From VAYN01 sp963702075 (GTDB lineage: Bacteria; Actinomycetota; Thermoleophilia; Solirubrobacterales; 70-9): a stretch of 64,000 bases of DNA. Of the stretch, positions 16,626 to 24,724 are shown piece by piece. The stretch is from positions 1,612,001 to 1,676,000 of the forward strand of contig OY969703.1 of assembly GCA_963702075.1 (NCBI GenBank), read 5' to 3'. Position 1 is the first letter of the stretch; each line of letters begins with the position of its first letter. The notes beneath the pieces are model-generated. The model had not been told where the DNA came from and searched no databases. It was given only the letters and a program-made list of their open reading frames with translations. The position numbers and the translations under genes were made by a program.

Positions 16626-17918
16626 ATGGCTGATTCCTCCGTCGCCGACGTCGACGCCAACGCGCTGCTCGACGAGGCCAACTCCACGTCCGAGGCTCAG
16701 GGCGAACCTAAGTTCACCCTCGAGCTCAACCAAGACCAGAAGGACATCCGCGAGTGGGTGCACGGGTTCGCCGAGGGCGTAGTTAGGCCGGCCGCAGCGG
16801 AGTGGGACGAGCGCGAGGAAACGCCGTGGCCGATCATCCAGGAGGCCGCCAAGATCGGCCTCTACAGCTTCGAAGCCGTCGGCCAGTTTTGGGCTGACGA
16901 GACCGGGCTGACGCTGCCGATCGCCAACGAGGAGCTGTTCTGGGGCGACGCCGGCATCGGCATGGCGATCATGGGCACGACGCTCGCGGTTGCAGCGATC
17001 TTCGGGCAGGGAACCCCGGAGCAGATGGGGGAGTGGATCCCGCAGTGCTTCGGTTCTGCCGACGACGTCAAGCTCGGCGCCTTCTGCGCCTCCGAGCCCG
17101 ACGCGGGCTCCGACGTCTCTGGCATTCGCACCACCGCCAAGTACGACGAAGCCAAAGACGAGTGGGTGATCAACGGGCAGAAGGCCTGGGCGACCAACGG
17201 CGGCATCGCCAACGTCCACGTCATCATCGCCTCGGTCGACCGTGAGCTCGGCTCGCGCGGTCACGCCGCCTTCGTGATTCCCCCGGGGACGCCGGGCTGC
17301 GAGCAGGGCGCGAAGGTGAAGAAGCACGGCCTCCGCGCTTCCCACACCTCCGACGTCCACCTCGACGACTGCCGCGTTCCCGGCTCCTGCCTGCTGGGCG
17401 GCAAAGAGAAGCTCGACGAACGCCTCGCCCGCGTCCGCGAGGGCAAAAAAGCCAAATCGCAGGCGGCGATGCAGACCTTCGAGGCGAGCCGGCCGACGGT
17501 CGGCGCCCAGGCGCTGGGCATCGCCCGCGCCGCCTACGAGTACGCGCTCGAGTACGCCAAAGAGCGCGAACAGTTCGGCAAGAAGATCATCGAGAACCAG
17601 TCGATCGCCTTCGACCTGGCGAACATGAAGCTCGAGATCGACGCCGCCCGCCTGCTCGTCTGGCGCGCCGCCTGGATGGGCCGCAACGGCCACAAATTCG
17701 AAAACGCCGAGGGCTCGATGTCGAAGCTCAAGGCTGGCGAGGTCGCCGTCTGGGTGACCGAGCGGGCAATCCAGATCCTCGGCGGCAACGGCTACACCCG
17801 CGAGTTCCCGGTCGAGCGCATGCACCGCGATTCGAAGATTTACACGATCTTCGAGGGCACCTCGGAGATCCAGCAACTGGTGATCTCCCGCGCCATCTCC
17901 GGGCTCCACATCAAATAA
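16626..17918 (+). CDS. Acyl-CoA dehydrogenase
   Basis: 430 aa, FAD flavoprotein catalysing alpha-beta oxidation of an acyl-CoA. Three-domain ACAD fold: N-terminal helices (residues ~38-150), beta domain with 'GAFCASEPDAGSDVSGIRTTA' near residue 155, and C-terminal helical domain with the catalytic base Glu410 in 'IFEGTSEIQ'. A ~35-residue acidic N-terminal extension precedes the core. An insertion 'GKEKLDERLARVREGKKAKSQ' (about residues 258-278) lengthens the beta-domain exit loop. Chain-length specificity cannot be told. No electron-transfer flavoprotein or thiolase genes are nearby. A stable hairpin lies 20 nt after the stop. Confidence 0.92.
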   Translation: MADSSVADVDANALLDEANSTSEAQGEPKFTLELNQDQKDIREWVHGFAEGVVRPAAAEWDEREETPWPIIQEAAKIGLYSFEAVGQFWADETGLTLPIANEELFWGDAGIGMAIMGTTLAVAAIFGQGTPEQMGEWIPQCFGSADDVKLGAFCASEPDAGSDVSGIRTTAKYDEAKDEWVINGQKAWATNGGIANVHVIIASVDRELGSRGHAAFVIPPGTPGCEQGAKVKKHGLRASHTSDVHLDDCRVPGSCLLGGKEKLDERLARVREGKKAKSQAAMQTFEASRPTVGAQALGIARAAYEYALEYAKEREQFGKKIIENQSIAFDLANMKLEIDAARLLVWRAAWMGRNGHKFENAEGSMSKLKAGEVAVWVTERAIQILGGNGYTREFPVERMHRDSKIYTIFEGTSEIQQLVISRAISGLHIK

Positions 17919-17938
17919 CGAGACTTACGGCGGGAGAG

Positions 17939-17964
17939 CAAGGGCTGGCGCAAGCCGGCCCTTG
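17939..17964 (+). terminator. Hairpin after the acyl-CoA dehydrogenase gene
   Basis: 11-bp stem (CAAGGGCTGGC / GCCGGCCCTTG, one G-T wobble) closed by the GNRA-type tetraloop GCAA, beginning 20 nt after the stop. It lacks a U-tract, so it may be an atypical terminator or an mRNA 3'-end stabiliser. Repeat copy 1 starts 28 nt later. Confidence 0.5.
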
Positions 17965-17991
17965 TCGCCTGCCCTGAATAGCGCAACTGGG

Positions 17992-18341
17992 GGAGGGGGC
18001 CGGTACTCCTCCTCCGGAATTGACCTCCCCTCCGCTTCGCTGCGGGGAGAACCTGCTGCGCGGCTCCGCCGCGCCCCAGATCAGATTGCATATCGCCGAA
18101 CATTCCTCCGGAGGAGCACCGGCCCCCTCCACGACACGCAGCTACGGGACGGCTGAGATACCGAGCTTTCTTTTAAGGCAGCTTCCGCCCTTGAGCGTCT
18201 ATCCGAGACTGTCGCCAGGACGGATGGGTGTCCCTCTCGGGGCCGGCGTCCTGTTGCTGGCACAGACCAGTTAGCGAGAGACGGCTTACTTAGAGGCCAG
18301 CAACCCAGGTCTCGAGAGGGACACCCATCTCTCCCTACAAG
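17992..18341 (+). repeat. Structured two-module repeat, copy 1
   Basis: About 350 bp filling the gap between two convergent genes. Module A (17992-18130): an outer stem pairing 17992-18012 with 18110-18130 (20 of 21) encloses two GC hairpins and a 33-nt block identical to copy 2. Linker (18131-18222): partly conserved. Module C (18223-18329): a perfect 17-bp outer stem GATGGGTGTCCCTCTCG / CGAGAGGGACACCCATC encloses an inner stem GTTGCTGG (18253-18260) / CCAGCAAC (18297-18304). The reverse complement aligns along its whole length with 60899-61265. Short reading frames inside (for example peptides with 'PPEECSAICN') recur in both copies but follow from the DNA repeat. Candidate non-coding RNA, bidirectional 3'-end structure or miniature mobile element. 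Confidence 0.85.
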
Positions 18342-18347
18342 AAGACG

Positions 18348-19211
18348 CTACGCAGCTCGGCGTTTCAGCCCTTCGCGCCTCAGACGCTTCGCGTAGGTGA
18401 CTTCGGCTTTCGAGGTGCCTTTCTTTTCTGGGCCTGGGGTCTCCAGGGTCGCTGGGAGGCCCTCGAAGCGAGGCTCGGAGAGGAAGGCGGAGAGGCCTCG
18501 TTTGCCCATCTCGCCCTTGCCGATGTTGGCGTGGCGGTCTAGGTGGGCGCCGAGCGGGACGGCGGCGTCGTTGACGTGGATGGCGCCGAGGCGGTCGAGG
18601 CCTACTTTGGCGTCGGCTTCGTCGAGGACCGCGGTTAGGTGGGCCTCGTCGGTGATGTCGTAGCCCTGGGCGAACATGTGGCAGGAGTCGAGGCAGAGGC
18701 CGAGGCGCTTGTCGTCGCCGGTGCCGTCGATCAGGGCGGCGATCTGGTCCCAGTCGCGGGCGAGCAGGCCTTTGTGGCCGGCGGTCTGCTCGAGCAGGAG
18801 CGGGCAGGAATCGGTCTCCTTCAAAGCCGCGGCGATCACCTTCGAGGCTCGTTTCAGCGACGGTTTCAGCGGGTCGGTTTTCTGCGATCCCGGGTGCAGG
18901 ACGACCCCCCGGGCGCCGATTGCGTCGCCGATCCGCAGGGCGTGGGTGAGCGAGGTAAGCGACTTCTTCCGCAGCTCTTTGTCTTTGGTCGCGCAGTTGA
19001 TCAGGTAGACGGCGTGGATGATCACCGCTTCGACCGGCGAGGCGTCCATCGCCTCGCGGAAGGCGGCGAAGTCCTCCTCGCCGAATTTCGTCGGCCGCCA
19101 CATGCGCGGGCTCTGGTTGAAGATCTGGATAGATTCGCAACCGCGCTCCTCGCCGCGCTCGATCGCGTTGGCGAGTCCGCCGGCGGTGGAAACGTGCGCT
19201 CCTACGAACAT
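18348..19211 (-). CDS. nfo: Endonuclease IV (deoxyribonuclease IV)
   Basis: 287 aa. AP endonuclease of base-excision repair: cuts 5' of abasic sites using three zinc ions. AP-endonuclease-2 TIM barrel with 'GAHVSTAGGL' at residues 4-13, 'LHPGSQ' near 107, 'LLEQTAG' near 143, 'CLDSCHMFAQGYD' near 178 and 'HVNDA' near 213, which supply the His, Glu and Asp zinc ligands. Start ATG at 19211 is firm because the family begins two or three residues before GAHVS. That codon shares the tetranucleotide CATG with the start codon of the divergent gltX, so neither gene has its own upstream leader. Confidence 0.94.
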   Translation of the reverse strand: MFVGAHVSTAGGLANAIERGEERGCESIQIFNQSPRMWRPTKFGEEDFAAFREAMDASPVEAVIIHAVYLINCATKDKELRKKSLTSLTHALRIGDAIGARGVVLHPGSQKTDPLKPSLKRASKVIAAALKETDSCPLLLEQTAGHKGLLARDWDQIAALIDGTGDDKRLGLCLDSCHMFAQGYDITDEAHLTAVLDEADAKVGLDRLGAIHVNDAAVPLGAHLDRHANIGKGEMGKRGLSAFLSEPRFEGLPATLETPGPEKKGTSKAEVTYAKRLRREGLKRRAA

Positions 19212-20574
19212 GAAAAGCGATAACTCCCGTCTCAGGTTTGCCCCCTCGCCGACCGGTGCGCTGCACATCGGCGGAGCGAGGACGGCACTCTACAACTGGC
19301 TTGCCGCCCGCCACGAGGGCGGGGCGCTGATCCTGCGGATCGAGGACACCGACCGCGAGCGCTCGACCCGGGAGAACTGGGACCAGATCATCGACGCGCT
19401 CGAATGGCTGGAGCTCGACTGGGACGAGGGACCGATCTCACAGGCGGGACGAGGGGATCGCCACGGCGAGGCGCTGGAGCAGTTACTCGCCTCCGGCCAC
19501 GCCTACCGCGACCACGCCACCGCCAAGGAGGTAGAGGCGTGGAAGGCCGAGCACGGAGCGGGCCGGGGTTATCGCGGCACGCCGACCGAGGATTCGACGG
19601 CCGCGATTCGGCTGCGGGTGCCCGACGAAGGGGAGACGGTGGTCCACGACCTGATCCGTGGCCGCGTGGCCTTCCCCAACGCCAGCTACGACGATTTCGT
19701 GATTGCCCGCGCCGACGGCTCGGTCCTCTACAACTTCGCCGTCGCCGTCGACGACGCCGAGATGGGTGTCACCGAGGTGGTCCGCGGCGACGACCACCTC
19801 TCCAACACGCCGAAGCAGCTGCTCGTGCTGGAGGCCCTCGGCTTCGAGGCCCCCCGCTACGCCCACCTGCCGCTCCTCCACGGCCCCGACGGCAAGAAGC
19901 TGTCCAAGCGCCACGGCGCCGCCTCGGTGCAGGAGCTGCGCGACGCGGGGTATTTGCCGGCAGCGGTCCGCAATTACCTGGCGCTGCTCGGTTGGGGCAG
20001 CGACGACGACACCACGATCATGTCGACCGAGGAGCTGGTCCGGCGCTTCCGCGTCGAGGACGTCGGTAAATCCGCCGCGATCTTCGACGAGAAGAAGCTG
20101 CGCTGGCTGAACGGCCGCTTCATGCGGGAGCTGTCGCTGCAGGACTACACGGCCGCCGTCGCCCGCCACCTCGGCCGCGAGCCGGACGAGCCGCTGCGGG
20201 CGGCCTGCGCGATCGCCCAGGAGAAAGCCCAGACCCTGGAGGAGGTCTGGCCGCTGATCCGCTTCCTCTTCGAGCCGCCGGTCGACGACCAGAAGGCGTG
20301 GGACAAGGTGATGAAGGAGGGGACCGGGGAAGTCCTCGAGGCCGTCGCCGGTGCTCTGGAGCCCGTCGAGCCTTTCGAGCCGGGACCGATCGAGGCCGCG
20401 CTGGCGCCGCTCCTGGAGCGGTTCGACCTCAAGCCCGGAAAGCTCTACCAGCCGATCCGGGTCGCGATCACCGGCACCTCGGTCTCGCCGGGGATCTTCG
20501 AGTCCCTCGCCGCCCTCGGCCGGGAGCGCTCGCTGGATCGCATCCGCGCCGCCGCCGCGCGCCTCGCCGCCTGA
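19210..20574 (+). CDS. gltX: Glutamate-tRNA ligase
   Basis: 454 aa, class I synthetase. 'RFAPSPTGALHIGG' (HIGH motif, residues ~9-22) and 'KLSKRHG' (KMSKS-type motif near residue 230) define it. Charges tRNA-Glu; since gatCAB lies 14 kb away and no glnS is visible, it may also charge tRNA-Gln with Glu for later amidation (inference). ATG 19210 overlaps the nfo start codon on the other strand. A GTG at 19186 is an in-frame alternative that would extend the protein by eight residues over the nfo coding region. No Shine-Dalgarno sequence precedes ATG 19210. Confidence 0.94.
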   Translation: MKSDNSRLRFAPSPTGALHIGGARTALYNWLAARHEGGALILRIEDTDRERSTRENWDQIIDALEWLELDWDEGPISQAGRGDRHGEALEQLLASGHAYRDHATAKEVEAWKAEHGAGRGYRGTPTEDSTAAIRLRVPDEGETVVHDLIRGRVAFPNASYDDFVIARADGSVLYNFAVAVDDAEMGVTEVVRGDDHLSNTPKQLLVLEALGFEAPRYAHLPLLHGPDGKKLSKRHGAASVQELRDAGYLPAAVRNYLALLGWGSDDDTTIMSTEELVRRFRVEDVGKSAAIFDEKKLRWLNGRFMRELSLQDYTAAVARHLGREPDEPLRAACAIAQEKAQTLEEVWPLIRFLFEPPVDDQKAWDKVMKEGTGEVLEAVAGALEPVEPFEPGPIEAALAPLLERFDLKPGKLYQPIRVAITGTSVSPGIFESLAALGRERSLDRIRAAAARLAA

Positions 20575-20658
20575 GCAAGCTCAGATACACCCAATTTTGG
20601 GGAGTGGAAAGAAAGGTTGGGCTAAACCTGAGCGCATTTGCTGCCGATGGTTTGGCCA

Positions 20659-21744
20659 ATGAGTGTCACGGCTCCGCAGAGCAACGGCAAAGTGCCCCTG
20701 CACGAAGGTCCCCGGACCGGCTCCCGCGCCGCTCCGGCGCCGGGCAGCCGCCTCGCCGAGGCCTTCGAGGCCGTCGAGCGCTACCCGGTCCTGACCGAGT
20801 CCCGCGATCGGGTGATCAACGCCGCCACGGCTGAGACCGCCCGCAGCGGCGAGATCATCGAAGCCGTCGAGAGCGACGTCGCGCTCGCGATCTCGGTCCT
20901 CCGCAACGCCAACCGCAGCGGCCTCAGCGCCGGGGGCGTCGCCGGTGTTCCGGCCGCGGTCGAGGCGCTGAAGCCGGCCGGTGTGCTGGCGATCGCCGGG
21001 ACTGCACCCAGCTTCGACTTCTTCGAGCCGAGCAGCGGTTGGGAGCTGAAGCCCGAGCGCTTCCGCGTCCACGCCCTCGCCACCCAGCGCGCGGCCGACC
21101 GCATCGGCCGCGTAGTCGGCTGGGTCGAACGCGACGAGCTGGCGGTCGCGGCGCTGCTGCATGACGTCGGCCGTCTGGTCATCTCCCGCCTGCACCCGGG
21201 CTACAAGGTCTACTTCGATGCCGTCTCCCGCACCCCCGAGCAGCGCTTGCGCGAGGAACGCGAGCAGCTTGGGATCGACCACGCATTGGTCGGCGGCGTG
21301 CTCGCCCGGCGCTGGAACCTGCCGCAGCGGATCGCGATCGCGATCGAGCGCCATCACGCCGACGACGCCGAAGGCCTGGCGGCGATGGTCGCCACCGCCG
21401 ACATGGTCGCCCACTACTGCCAGGGGGAGGCAATCGCCCCAGAGCGGATTCGCGCCGCCGGCGAGCGCTGCGGGCTCAGCGAGGCCGGCCTGCGCGACCT
21501 CCTCTACGAGTTGCCGCTGCCGACCCAGGACGCGACCCGGATCAGCGAGCCCTGTCCGCTTTCGGCTCGCGAGCTGGACGTGCTTCGCCATCTCTCCGAG
21601 GGCATGGTCTACAAGCAGATCGCGACCGAGATGCACCTCTCCGTCTCGACCATCCGCACCCACCTTCACAACGTCTACGGCAAGATCGGCGCTGTCGATC
21701 GCGCTCAGGCGGTCCTCACCGCCCGCGACCGGGGCTGGATCTAG
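20659..21744 (+). CDS. HDOD-domain protein fused to a C-terminal LuxR-type DNA-binding domain
   Basis: 361 aa. The N-terminal ~270 residues are an HDOD domain (HD-related output domain, a signalling scaffold or degenerate phosphohydrolase) with 'ALLHDVGRL' near residue 170 retaining the HD pair and 'ERHHADD' near 235. The last ~65 residues are a GerE/LuxR helix-turn-helix: 'LSARELDVLRHLSEGMVYKQIATEMHLSVSTIRTHLHNVY'. It is probably a transcription regulator that senses through HDOD. Start taken at ATG 20659; an in-frame TTG at 20638 is possible. No clear ribosome site. Transcribed away from gltX; convergent with the response regulator at 21931, with 186 bp between them. Confidence 0.85.
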   Translation: MSVTAPQSNGKVPLHEGPRTGSRAAPAPGSRLAEAFEAVERYPVLTESRDRVINAATAETARSGEIIEAVESDVALAISVLRNANRSGLSAGGVAGVPAAVEALKPAGVLAIAGTAPSFDFFEPSSGWELKPERFRVHALATQRAADRIGRVVGWVERDELAVAALLHDVGRLVISRLHPGYKVYFDAVSRTPEQRLREEREQLGIDHALVGGVLARRWNLPQRIAIAIERHHADDAEGLAAMVATADMVAHYCQGEAIAPERIRAAGERCGLSEAGLRDLLYELPLPTQDATRISEPCPLSARELDVLRHLSEGMVYKQIATEMHLSVSTIRTHLHNVYGKIGAVDRAQAVLTARDRGWI

Positions 21745-21930
21745 CTCAGCGGGACACTCGACCCTTCGCAGTCGCACCCACGATGAACCGCCCGACCGGC
21801 GCATCTCGCCCGCCTCTTCCTCGCGAATGGCGCCGCCATTCACTCGTCAGAGTCAGACGACCTGCTTGGTCGGATCGGCCCCTCGTGGGCACGACTGCTC
21901 GGATCGAGCGCCCCACTTCGCAGCGCGCGG

Positions 21931-22566
21931 TTAATCAATAAGGCACTCGCGCACGGCGATTGCGACCGCGTGGGTGCGGTTCCTGGCCCCGAGCCGGGCG
22001 AGGGCGTGCTTGGTGTGGGTCTTCACCGTCTCCTCGCTGAGATCGAGCTCGCGAGCGGCGAAGGTGGTGGACTCGCCATCGGCCAGCAGCTGCAGGATCT
22101 GGCGCTGGCGCCGGGTGAGCTTGCCGCGGCTCCCTTTCGGGGGGACGGCGGGGTCGACGAAGGGCTCCTGCGCGATCGCGGCCTCGATGGCGCGGCGCAG
22201 CTCAGAGGGCCCGGCCGTGCGGGCGACATAGGCGCTGGCGCCGGCCTGCAGCGCGGCGCTGGCGAGATGTCGTTCGGGTAGCTCGCCGTGGGCGACGATC
22301 CCCAGGCCCGACGCCGAGCGGTGCAGCATCCGGATCGTTTCGGTGCCGCTGATCGAGTTGCCGTCTCCGTTGCCGCGCCAGCGCATGTCGAGAACGACGA
22401 CGTCGAAGTGGCCGACGTCCCGGACCAGGTCGACGGCCTCGTCGCGGGTCGGGACCTCGTGGACGACGAAGCCGTCCTCGATCGCCTCTCGAATCCCCAA
22501 CCGGACGAGCGGTTGGCCGTCGATCACAAGACAATGGTGGCGCTGGCTCAGGGTGCTTCCGATCAC
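21931..22566 (-). CDS. NarL/LuxR-family response regulator
   Basis: 211 aa. N-terminal receiver-like domain (residues ~10-125): 'CLVIDGQPLV' gives the acidic residue, 'VVVLDMRW' the likely phospho-acceptor Asp. The usual conserved Lys near residue 108 is Arg ('AYVARTAG'), and the acidic pair is reduced to one Asp, so phosphorylation may be weak or absent. C-terminal GerE helix-turn-helix (residues ~147-205): 'LTRRQRQILQLLADGESTTFAARELDLSEETVKTHTKHAL'. No histidine kinase is adjacent. Divergent from the Rrf2 gene, with 85 bp between the start codons. The gap to the HDOD gene downstream holds a 17-nt palindrome at 21825-21841 but no typical terminator. Confidence 0.9.
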   Translation of the reverse strand: MIGSTLSQRHHCLVIDGQPLVRLGIREAIEDGFVVHEVPTRDEAVDLVRDVGHFDVVVLDMRWRGNGDGNSISGTETIRMLHRSASGLGIVAHGELPERHLASAALQAGASAYVARTAGPSELRRAIEAAIAQEPFVDPAVPPKGSRGKLTRRQRQILQLLADGESTTFAARELDLSEETVKTHTKHALARLGARNRTHAVAIAVRECLID

Positions 22567-22639
22567 TCGATGGACTGAGTGGGCGCCGGCGGGGGGCGGG
22601 CCCTGCGGGCGATCCTAACCCAGCTCCGCCAGGGTGCGG

Positions 22640-22645
22640 TAGAAA
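22640..22645 (+). promoter_or_regulatory. -10-like hexamer for the Rrf2 gene
   Basis: TAGAAA lies exactly 6 nt before the GTG start at 22652 and there is no ribosome site, consistent with a leaderless transcript. The last base departs from the TANNNT consensus, so support is moderate. Confidence 0.35.
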
Positions 22646-22651
22646 GTCCCT

Positions 22652-23050
22652 GTGATCTCCATTACCTCGAAGTCGAGATATGCGGTAGTTGCGCTCGCGG
22701 AGTTGGCGCGGGCGGGCGAGCGCCCGGTCCCGATCAAAGAGCTGGCTGAAAGGAGAGAGATCCCCGAGCAGTTCCTCGAGCAGCTCTTCTCGACCCTGCG
22801 CCGCAACGGCTTGCTGACCAGCCACCGGGGCATGCGCGGCGGCTACACCCTCTCGCGCCCAGCCGAAGAGATCACCGTCCTCGACGTCGTCCAGGCACTC
22901 GACGGCAAAGTCGGCGACGAGGCCGACGAGGCCGGCGGAATCTGGGCCGAGGGCGTCGCCGCCCTGCGCAAGGTCTTCGGCCAAACCACGATCGCCGAAG
23001 TAGCCCGCCGCGAGGCCGAAGAGGCGGGCAGCGGCATGTACTTCATCTAA
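22652..23050 (+). CDS. Rrf2-family transcriptional regulator without cluster cysteines
   Basis: 132 aa. N-terminal winged helix typical of Rrf2 (IscR, NsrR, CymR): 'SKSRYAVVALAELA', 'IKELAERREIPEQFLEQLFSTLRRNGLL', 'RGMRGGYTLSRPAEEITVLDVVQALDG'. There is no cysteine in the whole protein, so it cannot bind the Fe-S cluster of IscR or NsrR. It resembles CymR, which regulates cysteine synthesis through CysK; cysK and cysE lie 3.2 kb downstream, which makes a CymR-like role plausible but unproven. GTG start (GTG ATC TCC), leaderless-looking. Divergent from the response regulator. A GC hairpin follows 29 nt after the stop. Confidence 0.88.
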   Translation: MISITSKSRYAVVALAELARAGERPVPIKELAERREIPEQFLEQLFSTLRRNGLLTSHRGMRGGYTLSRPAEEITVLDVVQALDGKVGDEADEAGGIWAEGVAALRKVFGQTTIAEVARREAEEAGSGMYFI

Positions 23051-23079
23051 CCGAAGGCCTCGAGTTCAGCTGATTAAAT

Positions 23080-23099
23080 CCTCTGCCGTCCGGCAGAGG
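23080..23099. repeat. Short perfect hairpin between the Rrf2 and ROK genes
   Basis: Nine-base arms CCTCTGCCG / CGGCAGAGG with two bases between them. It lies 29 nt after the Rrf2 stop and 17 nt before the ROK start, directly upstream of that gene's purine-rich ribosome site. It could end the Rrf2 transcript or control ROK translation; no T-run follows. Confidence 0.6.
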
Positions 23100-23116
23100 A
23101 AAGTGGGGGGTGAGTG

Positions 23117-24628
23117 ATGCAACGGAAGACGATCGCGCGGGTCGGCGATGCGCTGATCCATGGGGAAGACCCCTATCAGGATGGCGTCGACTCGAAGAAA
23201 CTCGATGTCTGGGTCGATAAGAAGAGAGCAAAGGGAGCGTCGCGGCTCTTCGGGGAACGCTGCGGACCGGTCATCGGAATCTCGGTCAAGCGAGAATCGA
23301 TCGCGTGGGTGATCTCGGAGGTCGAGGGCGTGGTCGCCGAAGGCGCGATCGATGTTCCGGTCCTCCCTCTGGGCGGCGAGCCGGTGTCGATGGATCAGTT
23401 GCGCGAACACGTCAAGGCCGTCTTCGAAGAACTCAGCGCGAAGCTGACGAGTCCCAAGGTTGCCGCTGTCGGAGTTGCCTGGCCCGGCCTGTTGAGACGG
23501 AAGGGCGTAGCGCGGGATTACCCGCGACAGAGTTCCCTGCTCAGCGGCCCCGGGGACCGCTCGAACCCGCCCCTGGAAGGAATCTTCCGAAAAGTCCTGA
23601 AAGAGGTCGAGCTCTCCCCGGCAGGTAACGCCAAGCTGGGCGAGCGTCCTCCGATCGTGTTCATCAACGACGCGAACGCGGACCTGCTCTACGAGTCGCG
23701 GCGGGGGGTGGCGAAGGGCGCGGCCCACGTCCTTGGGCTGAAGGTCTCCGGAGGGCTCGGGATGGGGATCCTCTTCAACCGCCAGCTCGTCACGGGATCG
23801 ACCCTCTCAGCGGGGGACATCGAGCATTTCAAAGTTCGCGTCGGTGCCGGGGACGAGTTGAAGTCGAGGTGGGGGAAGCTCAAGAGCCTCGAGGAACTCG
23901 ACGAATGCGGCTGCACCGGCTCGGAATGCGTCGGTCGCTTCGCTAGTGGGGCGGCGATCGTGGAGCAGCTGGGCGGGTATTTCCCGACCCCTCCGGACAA
24001 CGAGAAGGAGCTCACTCCGAACGAGCGTGCCCGCCGCATCGAAGACAACGCGACCAAGCCCTTTGTCACCGATGTCTGCGGCAGGGCGGGGAAGCTATTG
24101 GGGCAGGCCCTGCTCGGTCCCGCGCTCGCTTTCGATCCCGAGATGATCGTGGTCAGCGCCTTTCCGCGAAACGAGGACCTGCTGACTGGGATCCAAGACG
24201 TCCTCGTCAAAGGAACCCCCCTACAGGTGAAAAGAAAAAAAATTAGGCTCTCAACCCCAGGGTTCGAGACCACGGCGGCCGGAGCGGCTCAGTTTGCCCT
24301 GGAGACCGAGCTGGTTCCCCGCATCGAAAGAGATCTCGGCGCCAAGGGGGTAGCCCGGTACGAACTTCCCCCGTCGCTCCGGATGCAGCTTCCGGCCACG
24401 AAGCAAAAATTCTCGACGCTTAACACAACGCAGTTTCGCCGACTTCCCGCCGCGAAGCTGTCAAAACCGGCAGTTGAGGCGCCCCTAGCGCCGAAGGGAC
24501 GCGGGTTTTCGGTTCGACGCCGCGACCGCGTCCCGCAAATGTTGCGAATGCGCAACAAGCACCAGAAATCGCCGCTTTTCCGGCTTTTCCGACAGGTTGT
24601 ACAACGGTGCATTTGGACTCTACGCTGA
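23117..24628 (+). CDS. ROK-family protein, atypical
   Basis: 503 aa, well over the ~300 aa of ROK sugar kinases. Residues ~50-410 fit the ROK fold: 'GPVIGISVKRESIAWVI' (phosphate-1-like strand), 'AAVGVAWPG', 'FINDANADLLYESRRG' (the N-D-A-N-A element), 'GLKVSGGLGMGI', and a DECGCTGSEC motif near residues 262-271 corresponding to the zinc-binding CxCGxxGCxE of the family, only partly kept. No N-terminal helix-turn-helix is evident, so it is not a standard NagC/XylR repressor. The C-terminal ~90 residues are basic and low complexity. Start ATG 23117 (GTG 23114 also possible) after a GGGGGG purine run. Glutamate and lysine codons and an A-rich stretch near 24230 differ from the flanking housekeeping genes. 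Substrate unknown. Confidence 0.75.
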   Translation: MQRKTIARVGDALIHGEDPYQDGVDSKKLDVWVDKKRAKGASRLFGERCGPVIGISVKRESIAWVISEVEGVVAEGAIDVPVLPLGGEPVSMDQLREHVKAVFEELSAKLTSPKVAAVGVAWPGLLRRKGVARDYPRQSSLLSGPGDRSNPPLEGIFRKVLKEVELSPAGNAKLGERPPIVFINDANADLLYESRRGVAKGAAHVLGLKVSGGLGMGILFNRQLVTGSTLSAGDIEHFKVRVGAGDELKSRWGKLKSLEELDECGCTGSECVGRFASGAAIVEQLGGYFPTPPDNEKELTPNERARRIEDNATKPFVTDVCGRAGKLLGQALLGPALAFDPEMIVVSAFPRNEDLLTGIQDVLVKGTPLQVKRKKIRLSTPGFETTAAGAAQFALETELVPRIERDLGAKGVARYELPPSLRMQLPATKQKFSTLNTTQFRRLPAAKLSKPAVEAPLAPKGRGFSVRRRDRVPQMLRMRNKHQKSPLFRLFRQVVQRCIWTLR

Positions 24629-24724
24629 GCGGCAGACGACCTCTGGGAGCGGGGGTCGAGCAAAGTCGGCGAGGTCGGTGGTGGCGTCCGGGTCGCCTCG
24701 GCCGTGGCTGGAGGGGAAGTCGCA

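Noticed and set aside
21825..21841. 17-nt palindrome GAATGGCG-C-CGCCATTC in the gap after the HDOD gene
   Set aside because: Too short a loop for an RNA hairpin and no U-tract; it may be a binding site but has no second copy or promoter context.
20581..21843. Minus-strand open frame opposite the HDOD-LuxR gene
   Set aside because: It is antisense to a protein with clear HDOD and GerE motifs and has none itself.
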